Part shown: positions 14,341 through 19,188 of the stretch, in pieces
Layout: the number at the start of each line of letters is the position of its first letter
Numbering within the stretch: position 1 is the stretch's first letter
NCBI GenBank assembly: GCA_947311285.1
Contig: CAMZKS010000010.1
Coordinates: 1-19,454 of the forward strand
Origin: an uncultured bacterium
GTDB taxonomy: Bacteria; Patescibacteriota; Gracilibacteria; UBA4473
Direction of reading: 5' to 3'
Length of the DNA: 19,454 bases
Program-made: the position numbers and the translations under genes
The notes under the pieces: model-generated
What the model saw: only the letters and a program-made list of their open reading frames with translations
Database searches by the model: none
What the model was told of the DNA's origin: nothing

Positions 14341-14823
14341 ATGAATCAAAAGAAAACGGACTCAAAATCAAACCCTCTCGAAGATAGAATAATTGAATTA
14401 GAGGCTTTGTTAGACGCTTCGAATGAAAAGGCTGAGGCGGCTCAAGCGGCCAGTTTACGAGCGATGGCTGATTTAGAAAACTACCGCCGCCGCTTAAGTG
14501 GCGAACAAGCTAAGTGGTCTGATCAAGCGGTAATCTCCTTTTTACGTAAAACACTGCCTTCCTTTTTGGAACTCAGCTTAGGTGCCTCCCACAGCAAAGA
14601 TGAGGCGATGCAGCAAGTTGTAGAGAAATTCTTTGAATACCTAAGGGCTCAAGGTTTGAATGATATTAGCCCTAAAACGGGTGAACCGATTGATCCAGAA
14701 AGGCACGAAGTATTGATGGTAGAAGAAGGCCAAGCTGGAACGGTTGTTCGTTGTTTAGAGATTGGTTGGGAATTTAATAAAACCGTTATTCAGCCGGCTA
14801 AAGTCTCTGGTGCTGAAAGCTAA
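14341..14823 (+). CDS. grpE: Nucleotide exchange factor GrpE
   Basis: A ~160-residue co-chaperone that releases ADP from DnaK. An N-terminal helical region (LEDRIIELEALLDASNEKAEAA) leads to the signature RAMADLENYRRR at about 40-51, then the helical core (FLRKTLPSFLELSLGA), and the beta domain PIDPERHEVLMVEEGQAGTVVRCLEIGWEFNKTVIQPAKV, matching the usual 'fDPxxHEAv...GTVxxvlqxGYxl.drvlRpAkV'. An in-frame GTG at 14338 directly precedes the ATG and could be used instead. TTGGCA (14304-14309) and TATAGG (14325-14330), with a short 15-nt spacer, may be the promoter. dnaK and dnaJ are not adjacent; mnmA follows in the same direction. Confidence 0.93.
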   Translation: MNQKKTDSKSNPLEDRIIELEALLDASNEKAEAAQAASLRAMADLENYRRRLSGEQAKWSDQAVISFLRKTLPSFLELSLGASHSKDEAMQQVVEKFFEYLRAQGLNDISPKTGEPIDPERHEVLMVEEGQAGTVVRCLEIGWEFNKTVIQPAKVSGAES

Positions 14824-14871
14824 GAGGCCTCGAGTTGACTTGAAATCACAAAAACTTAAATTTAATATCGA

Positions 14872-14877
14872 TATAAT
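14872..14877 (+). promoter_or_regulatory. TATAAT -10 box before a small ORF and mnmA
   Basis: A perfect TATAAT ends 12 nt before the ATG at 14890. TTGACT at 14835-14840 is too far (31 nt) to be its -35 box, so the upstream half is undefined. The expected +1 is 5-6 nt before the small ORF. Confidence 0.4.
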
Positions 14878-14889
14878 TCCCAAATAACC

Positions 14890-14982
14890 ATGCGAGCTAA
14901 GAACAAAACTAAATTCAAAATCATAACTGCGTTAATTTTATTAATATTTATCGCTAGTACGGTCGTTATGTTTCTGGCTTAA
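14890..14982 (+). CDS. 30-residue single-helix membrane peptide (hypothetical)
   Basis: A short frame, MRAKNKTKFK followed by ~20 hydrophobic residues (IITALILLIFIASTVVMFLA), with a basic N-terminus and one probable transmembrane helix, which gives an N-in orientation. It has a consensus TATAAT at a plausible distance, and a hairpin 25 nt after its stop. No family is recognised. A chance ORF in AT-rich DNA is possible, but composition and promoter position favour a real small gene. Confidence 0.45.
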   Translation: MRAKNKTKFKIITALILLIFIASTVVMFLA

Positions 14983-15007
14983 ATTATTTAGAATCTGGAC
15001 TAGAATC

Positions 15008-15054
15008 AGAGACCGGTTTCCAAAGTTCAGATAAAATTTAGGAAACCGGTCTCT
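15008..15054 (+). terminator. 14-bp perfect hairpin between the small ORF and mnmA
   Basis: Arms AGAGACCGGTTTCC (15008-15021) and GGAAACCGGTCTCT (15041-15054) with a 19-nt loop, 25 nt before the mnmA ATG. The arms include the palindrome ACCGGT. The strong stem without a T tract could end the upstream transcript, shape the mnmA leader, or be a copy of the palindromic element seen elsewhere. Type is uncertain. Confidence 0.5.
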
Positions 15055-15079
15055 TAAAAATATTAAAGTCAGCTTCCAG

Positions 15080-16270
15080 ATGAAAAAGCAAAGTCCGGAC
15101 TCGAAGCCAAAAAGAGTCGTCGTCGGTTTATCCGGCGGTGTAGATTCAAGCGTTACCGCTAAAATTTTATTAGACCAAGGCTATGAAGTCGTGGGCGTTT
15201 TTATGAAGAACTGGGACGACAAAGATGACCCACATTGCCCTGCCGCCACCGATGCCATGGACGCCCGCAATGTAGCCGCTCATTTAGGCATTCAGTTTTA
15301 CAGCTTCAATTTTGCCAAAGAGTACTGGCGTGACGTATTTGATTACTTTTTAGAGCAACACCGTTTATTTCGAACTCCAAACCCCGATATTTTGTGTAAC
15401 CAATTTATTAAGTTCAAAGTCTTTTTAGAAGCCGCTGAAAAACTTGGCGCCGACTTTATTGCCACCGGTCATTACGCCAAAAATTATTTTAACGAAGATA
15501 CAGGGTTGTTTGAATTACAAGTGCCGCACGATGCCAATAAAGATCAGACTTATTTTCTGTACACCTTGCAACAAGCAGCCTTAAGTAAAACCTTGTTTCC
15601 GTTAGCCGATTTGCCAAAACCACGAATTAGAGAAATGGCTTTAGAGGCAGGCTTTCATAATGCCAAAAAGAAAGATTCCACCGGTATTTGTTTTGTAGGG
15701 GAACGCGATCATCAAGAATTTTTGAAAAAATATCTTGAAGAAACTCCCGGTGATATTGTAACTGAAAAAGGCGATATTATTGGCCAGCATATTGGTTTGA
15801 GCTTTTATACCATTGGCCAACGACGTAATTTGAACGTAGGTGGTGTAAAAGGTTACGCTGAAGCCCCGTGGTTCGTGCTCGCAAAGGATACCAACCTAAA
15901 TCAAATTATCGTGTGCCAGAATGACGATAATCCGCGTTTGTTTCAAACAGAGCTAAGTGCCAATCGCTTAAAATGGATAGCAGGGTTCCCGCCTGGTTAT
16001 CAGAGTTCGAACTCTAAAACCCCACAGCCAGTTAAGTTCGAACCCAACAATCCATTTCGTTGCACCGCTAAAATTAGATACCGACAAGATTTTCAGACCT
16101 GTGTTATCGAGTTCGAACCAAGTTCGAACCAAGTTCGAACTGGAGACCGGTCCCCTAAAACCGTCAAAGTCACCTTTGACCAACCCCAACGCGCGGTAAC
16201 CCCGGGCCAATCAATCGTATTTTACGATGAGGCGATGCAAGTTTGTTTAGGTGGTGGGGAGATTTGCTGA
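15080..16270 (+). CDS. mnmA: tRNA-specific 2-thiouridylase MnmA
   Basis: A 396-residue enzyme that thiolates U34 of tRNA-Lys, -Glu and -Gln using ATP and persulfide sulfur. The PP-loop GLSGGVDSSV is at 16-25. The two catalytic cysteines are Cys106 (PDILCNQFIKF) and Cys204 (DSTGICFVGER). Other motifs: ATGHYAK, DQTYFLYTL, SFYTIGQRRNLNVGG, CTAKIRYRQ, and the C-terminal RAVTPGQSIVFYDEAMQVCLGGG. It is longer than the usual 355-370 because of two insertions in the C-terminal beta-barrel domain: about residues 306-324 before FRCTAKIRYRQ, and about 343-360 (EFEPSSNQVRTGDRSPKT) before VKVTFDQPQRA. Both are encoded by TTCGAAC-type palindromic sequence. The catalytic part is intact, so the protein is probably active. 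Confidence 0.97.
   Translation: MKKQSPDSKPKRVVVGLSGGVDSSVTAKILLDQGYEVVGVFMKNWDDKDDPHCPAATDAMDARNVAAHLGIQFYSFNFAKEYWRDVFDYFLEQHRLFRTPNPDILCNQFIKFKVFLEAAEKLGADFIATGHYAKNYFNEDTGLFELQVPHDANKDQTYFLYTLQQAALSKTLFPLADLPKPRIREMALEAGFHNAKKKDSTGICFVGERDHQEFLKKYLEETPGDIVTEKGDIIGQHIGLSFYTIGQRRNLNVGGVKGYAEAPWFVLAKDTNLNQIIVCQNDDNPRLFQTELSANRLKWIAGFPPGYQSSNSKTPQPVKFEPNNPFRCTAKIRYRQDFQTCVIEFEPSSNQVRTGDRSPKTVKVTFDQPQRAVTPGQSIVFYDEAMQVCLGGGEIC
16003..16152 (+). repeat. Palindromic repeat sequence within the mnmA reading frame
   Basis: GAGTTCGAACTC (16003-16014), AAGTTCGAAC (16034-16043), and a near-perfect 11-bp tandem AGTTCGAACCA (16110-16140, about 2.8 units), then GACCGGTC (16145-16152). The first pair has the same spacing (31 versus 32 nt) as the intergenic element after aspS, and 13-nt end sequences are identical. 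The reading frame is kept throughout. Confidence 0.7.
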
Positions 16271-16336
16271 CCCTTCTTTGCCACAAGATTTATCAAAAAA
16301 ACACCCCCAGCAGAACTTTTCTTTGTCTAACTAACC

Positions 16337-16380
16337 GATCCCGGGATGAACACATTCGCCGTGAATTACATCCCGGGATC
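16337..16380 (+). terminator. Inverted repeat with ATCCCGGGAT arms between mnmA and glyA
   Basis: GATCCCGGGATG (16337-16348) and CATCCCGGGATC (16369-16380), a perfect 12-bp stem with a 20-nt loop, followed on the plus strand by AATTTTTAAC. It lies 66 nt after mnmA and 12 nt from the end of convergent glyA, so it probably terminates mnmA and may serve both genes. Each arm includes a 10-bp palindrome. Confidence 0.7.
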
Positions 16381-16392
16381 AATTTTTAACTT

Positions 16393-17670
16393 CTAAACAA
16401 AACTATCAGGAATTGGGAACGCATGAGCCAGATCTTTAACTTCCGCTCTAATTCGGTCTTTCGTCGCTTGATCATTTCGGTTTTTCATCGCTTCAACCAT
16501 TAGCTCTGCTACTCGGGTAGATTGTTCTTCTTTAAAGCCCCGCGTCGTAATCGCTGGCGTACCAAACCTAATCCCAGAGGGATCAAACATAGTTCGAGTT
16601 TCTCCTGCAATTGAGTTCTTGTTAAGCGTGATGCCTACTTCATCTAAAACGTCTTCGGCTTCTTGTCCGCTAATTTGTAGCGAACCAAACACATCTGCCA
16701 ATAATAGGTGATTATCCGTTCCCCCCCCCATCAAACGAATATTTGCGTCTAAGAAAACTTTCTCCATCGCTTTCGCATTCTTTAAAATTTGTTGGGCGTA
16801 GTCTTGAAACGCTGGTGTTAAGGCTTCGCCAAACGCTACCGCTCGTGACGCAACCGCGTGCATATGCGGGCCTCCTTGCAGGCCAGGGAAAATAGATTTA
16901 TCAACTTTTTTAGCCAAGTCAGCATCTTCTCGGATCAAGATAAGCCCACCACGCGGACCTCGTAGCGTTTTATGCGTGGTTGTGGTAATAACATCAAAAC
17001 CATAATCGAATGGGTTTTTAACGGCTTTACCAGCAATTAGCCCCGCAATATGCGCCATGTCAGCCATAGTGTAAGCTCCTACTTCTTTCGCAATATCTAC
17101 AAATTTTTGGTAATCTAATTCTCGACTATAAGCACTAAAACCCGCTAAAATAAGTTTTGGTTTTTCACGCAAAGCCACTTCTCGCATTTCTTCAAAATCA
17201 ATTTCACCCGTATCTGGGTTTTTCATACCGTAACGTACAAAGTTAAACGTTTTTGTTATATGTGTTACCGGGTGACCATGCGTTAAATGTCCTCCGTGAG
17301 AAAGATCCATTCCTAAAATGGTGTCCCCGGGCTTAAGCATCGCATAGTAAGCCGCAATATTGGCCGGTGCGCCAGAGTGAGGCTGTACATTCGCATATTT
17401 ACAATTAAACAGCTTACAGGCTCGTTCTATAGCAATACGCTCCATTTTATCGGTGAACTGCTGCCCACCGTAGTAACGGGCCCCTGGGTAACCCTCTGAG
17501 TACTTATTAGTAAAACAACTTCCAAGGGCTTCGTGCGCGGCTTTAGAGATATAATTTTCTGACGGCACCAGTTCCAAGCCATCGGCTTCCCGGCCTTCTT
17601 CGCCACGAATACAGGCGGCCATTTCTGGGTCTTGGGCTTCAATAAAAGGTATTTTTTGGGCGGTAGACAT
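16393..17670 (-). CDS. glyA: Serine hydroxymethyltransferase
   Basis: A 425-residue PLP enzyme that interconverts serine plus tetrahydrofolate with glycine plus methylene-tetrahydrofolate, the main source of one-carbon units. Motifs: LVPSENYISKAAHEALGS, NKYSEGYPGARYYGGQ, ANVQPHSGAPANIAAYYAML, LSHGGHLTHG, DMAHIAGLIAG, and TTTTHKTLRGPRGGLI with the PLP-binding Lys234. The C-terminal ITTRGFKEEQ is also typical. Length is normal. A run of nine G in the coding strand (plus 16721-16729, MGGGTDN) is a possible slippage site. The gene follows metA on the same strand after 177 nt of structured leader with a terminator ending about 30 nt before the ATG. No Shine-Dalgarno sequence. Confidence 0.98.
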   Translation of the reverse strand: MSTAQKIPFIEAQDPEMAACIRGEEGREADGLELVPSENYISKAAHEALGSCFTNKYSEGYPGARYYGGQQFTDKMERIAIERACKLFNCKYANVQPHSGAPANIAAYYAMLKPGDTILGMDLSHGGHLTHGHPVTHITKTFNFVRYGMKNPDTGEIDFEEMREVALREKPKLILAGFSAYSRELDYQKFVDIAKEVGAYTMADMAHIAGLIAGKAVKNPFDYGFDVITTTTHKTLRGPRGGLILIREDADLAKKVDKSIFPGLQGGPHMHAVASRAVAFGEALTPAFQDYAQQILKNAKAMEKVFLDANIRLMGGGTDNHLLLADVFGSLQISGQEAEDVLDEVGITLNKNSIAGETRTMFDPSGIRFGTPAITTRGFKEEQSTRVAELMVEAMKNRNDQATKDRIRAEVKDLAHAFPIPDSFV

Positions 17671-17692
17671 ATTTTGTGGGGTTAAAATAAGA

Positions 17693-17733
17693 TAATTAAA
17701 TAAAAGACCGCCGCTTTTAACAGGGCGATCTTT
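17693..17733 (-). terminator. Intrinsic terminator in the glyA leader
   Basis: On the minus strand AAAGATCGCC, an 11-nt loop and GGCGGTCTTT (plus arms 17703-17712 and 17724-17733; nine pairs and one A-C mismatch), followed by TTATTTAATT. It lies only about 30 nt before the glyA ATG. That suits an attenuator-type expression platform as well as a second terminator for metA. Confidence 0.65.
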
Positions 17734-17753
17734 ATGGACAAAAACATTGGAGG

Positions 17754-17822
17754 CTAAACCTCTTTACGACCTTTTCCTGAAGGTCGTCGAGAAGTTTTTG
17801 AACTGGATAAAATGTGGGTCAT
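17754..17822 (-). CDS. Possible short leader ORF of glyA, Ser-rich
   Basis: A 22-codon frame, MTHILSSSKTSRRPSGKGRK..., with five Ser (three in a row), ending TAG before the glyA leader terminator. It overlaps the metA terminator hairpin at its 5' end and a hairpin ACGACCTT/AAGGTCGT (plus 17766-17787). GlyA uses serine, so a Ser-responsive leader peptide is conceivable, but I find no good antiterminator pairing and no promoter. It could easily be chance. Confidence 0.2.
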   Translation of the reverse strand: MTHILSSSKTSRRPSGKGRKEV

Positions 17823-17835
17823 TTTTTCATCCACA
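17809..17835 (-). terminator. Candidate terminator of metA
   Basis: On the minus strand TGTGG, a 13-nt loop, CCACA, then TTTTATCC, starting 13 nt after the metA stop. The stem is only 5 bp and the T run is four, so it is weak. Confidence 0.4.
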
Positions 17836-17847
17836 ATGTACCGTAAA

Positions 17848-18813
17848 TCAGGTTGTTTCGTCAACTAAATCCATGGCGGGTTTTAATGGATCAAAGCCTG
17901 TTGTTTGATAAATATGATTTATCCAGTTTGAAATTAGGGTCTGCGTATTGGCTCGCCAATTCATGCTCACTAAGTCCGTTTCGCCTTCACGATAATAGTT
18001 TTCCGGTATTTGGGGCTCATCCTCACCGCCTTTATCTCTTAAGTATTCATGGTGTAAATCGAGACGATCATATTCTCCATGTCCCTGCATTAAAACCGTT
18101 CGCAGGTCTTTGCTCACCGCTACGTGAAAGCCAACCTTCGCTTCAACGCTTTTAATAAGAATCAATAAATCTTCTTCGGCTTCAACGGCCTCTACTGGTA
18201 AATCACCACAACGGGCATGTGGGACATCGAACTGGTCATCGAGACTCCGACACAATGGATGTTCAGACGTCACTACTTCATGTGAAAAAACACCTAACAG
18301 CTTCTTTCTCCGTTCCGTCACAAGCGTTCTTTTAATACTATAAAAGTAGTTGGCCGCCGTATGCGAGGCTTTGCAAGAATAGATAGTGGACGTCACCTGT
18401 TCTTGGGCCCAATCCATAATATCGTGCAAAGCGGGCAAGTAGGCAATATCATTATCTGGCACATACTCCGTGTTAGAACCCGTTACAATAAGCCCATCTA
18501 ATCCTGATTTTTGTATTTCAGAAAAAGGTTTGTAGTGCTGTGCCAAATGCTCTTTTCCCGCACCAACCGTAGTTCTCAATTGACGGTCATTAAAGTCTAT
18601 CAACACGGGATTTATTTGTAGCGGTGTTCTCCCCAGTAGTCGTAACCATTGCTTTTCTGCACCCTGAAAGGCCGCAGACGGCATAAGATTTAAAAAGCCA
18701 ATATTGAGCGGACGAATAGATTGCTCATCAGCCTTTGCGGCGTCCAAAACGGGAACGCCTTCGTTTTTTAAATCAGTGAAAGCCGGTAAGTCCGAGTTAA
18801 GTCTAATAGTCAT
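17848..18813 (-). CDS. metA: Divergent homoserine O-acyltransferase (MetA/HTS family)
   Basis: A 321-residue member of the MetA family, which acylates homoserine with succinyl- or acetyl-CoA at the start of methionine synthesis. Conserved family features: LPAFTDLKNEG, IRPLNIGFLNLMP, LRLLGRTPLQ, GLDGLIVTGSNTEY, the nucleophile Cys147 in STIYSCKASHTA, the pair His245 and Glu247 in QGHGEYDRLDL, and NWRANTQTLISNWINHIYQTT. Several positions are unusual: the Lys of 'NLMPKKxxTE' (Lys47 in the Bacillus enzyme) is missing, replaced by MPSAAFQGAEKQ with two extra residues, and the 'CWgaqA' motif is CKASHTA. It could be a subfamily with another acyl donor or acceptor. It is preceded by two Met-rich leader ORFs with terminators, which supports a methionine role. 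Confidence 0.85.
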   Translation of the reverse strand: MTIRLNSDLPAFTDLKNEGVPVLDAAKADEQSIRPLNIGFLNLMPSAAFQGAEKQWLRLLGRTPLQINPVLIDFNDRQLRTTVGAGKEHLAQHYKPFSEIQKSGLDGLIVTGSNTEYVPDNDIAYLPALHDIMDWAQEQVTSTIYSCKASHTAANYFYSIKRTLVTERRKKLLGVFSHEVVTSEHPLCRSLDDQFDVPHARCGDLPVEAVEAEEDLLILIKSVEAKVGFHVAVSKDLRTVLMQGHGEYDRLDLHHEYLRDKGGEDEPQIPENYYREGETDLVSMNWRANTQTLISNWINHIYQTTGFDPLKPAMDLVDETT

Positions 18814-18836
18814 CGTAATTTAAGTTTTTAAGTAAT

Positions 18837-18866
18837 AAAAAAATCCTCAGCCTCAGTGACCGGGGA
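18837..18866 (-). terminator. Attenuator terminator 23 nt before metA
   Basis: On the minus strand TCCCCGGTC, loop ACTGA, GGCTGAGGA, then T7 (plus: arms 18858-18866 and 18844-18852, T tract 18837-18843). The stem has eight pairs, two of them G-U, and one C-A mismatch. Its 5' arm can instead pair with UCGGGGG inside the upstream leader ORF (plus 18915-18921), seven pairs including two G-U. A terminator between leader peptide and gene start is the attenuator layout. Confidence 0.7.
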
Positions 18867-18894
18867 AAACTTAAATTGAAATTTTTAAATTGTA

Positions 18895-18957
18895 TCAATG
18901 TAGGCTCACCACGACCCCCGAAATTTGCATTTCAGTTCGCATCATGGCCATCAACAT
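18895..18957 (-). CDS. Met-rich leader peptide 2 of metA
   Basis: A 20-codon ORF starting ATG TTG ATG GCC ATG ATG, with Met at positions 1, 3, 5, 6 and 10 (MLMAMMRTEMQ...), ending TGA. It lies 28 nt upstream of the attenuator terminator. Within it, CTGAAAT and ATTTCGG form a hairpin with a GCAA tetraloop (plus 18918-18935). A ribosome waiting at Met5-Met6 would cover CTGAAAT and free the ATTTCGGGGG part to pair with the terminator 5' arm. The stop-codon region also pairs with the start region (CAATGT/ACATTG). No Shine-Dalgarno sequence. Translation is inferred from layout only. Confidence 0.6.
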   Translation of the reverse strand: MLMAMMRTEMQISGVVVSLH

Positions 18958-18994
18958 TGTTAGAGTTTTGTAACACATAGTAAAAATTAATTAT

Positions 18995-19020
18995 AAAAAA
19001 ACCGCCTTGGTAGGCGGTTT
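18995..19020 (-). terminator. Strong intrinsic terminator after leader peptide 1
   Basis: On the minus strand AAACCGCC, a 6-nt loop, GGCGGTTT, followed directly by further T (T7 in all at plus 18995-19001). Perfect 8-bp stem. It starts 24 nt after the stop of the upstream leader ORF and precedes no ordinary gene end, so it fits attenuation of the metA transcript. In the plus direction the T tract is poor. Confidence 0.85.
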
Positions 19021-19044
19021 AGTTTCACGAGCTTTCTAGCTTTG

Positions 19045-19113
19045 CTACTCACTAATCCGACTACCCTTATTTAAGGGCATCATCATAGTAGCAACCGCAG
19101 CTTTTTTGTTCAT
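19045..19113 (-). CDS. Leader peptide 1 of metA with three consecutive Met codons
   Basis: A 22-codon ORF (MNKKAAVATMMMPLNKGSRI + SE) with ATG ATG ATG at codons 10-12, ending TAG. A promoter-like TTGACT-17-TAGATT stands 10 nt before it and a strong terminator 24 nt after it. Its codons 19-21 (CGGATTAGT, plus 19051-19059) can pair with ACTAAACCG (plus 19015-19023), which includes the terminator 5' arm: eight of nine positions pair. TTGCTACT just before the Met codons pairs with AGTAGCAA at the stop codon (8 bp), and CCCTT/AAGGG forms a hairpin right after them. A longer frame starting at 19242 exists but would begin inside trmB. I judge the short start more likely. Confidence 0.6.
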   Translation of the reverse strand: MNKKAAVATMMMPLNKGSRISE

Positions 19114-19123
19114 CTTCAAGGCC

Positions 19124-19152
19124 AATCTAACGGGATTTAAGTTTTGAGTCAA
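19124..19152 (-). promoter_or_regulatory. Candidate promoter of the metA leader
   Basis: On the minus strand TTGACT (plus 19147-19152, five of six), a 17-nt spacer and TAGATT (plus 19124-19129, four of six), predicting a start about 4 nt before leader ORF 1. It is divergent from, and abuts, the trmB promoter. Confidence 0.5.
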
Positions 19153-19153
19153 A

Positions 19154-19181
19154 TTGCATTTTATAAAATTAACCGTTAAAT
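19154..19181 (+). promoter_or_regulatory. Candidate promoter of trmB, leaderless
   Basis: TTGCAT (19154-19159), 16-nt spacer, TTAAAT (19176-19181), 7 nt before the ATG, so transcription would begin at the start codon. Confidence 0.4.
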
Positions 19182-19188
19182 CCTCTTG

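Noticed and set aside
16003..16152. CRISPR-like or simple tandem repeat array in mnmA
   Set aside because: Only about three 11-bp units, no spacers, and the mnmA frame is intact throughout.
18814..19000. SAM or SAH riboswitch upstream of metA
   Set aside because: The region is structured and placed as expected, but I do not find the SAM-I core, the SAM-II pseudoknot or the SAM-III box. The Met-codon ORFs explain the structure better.
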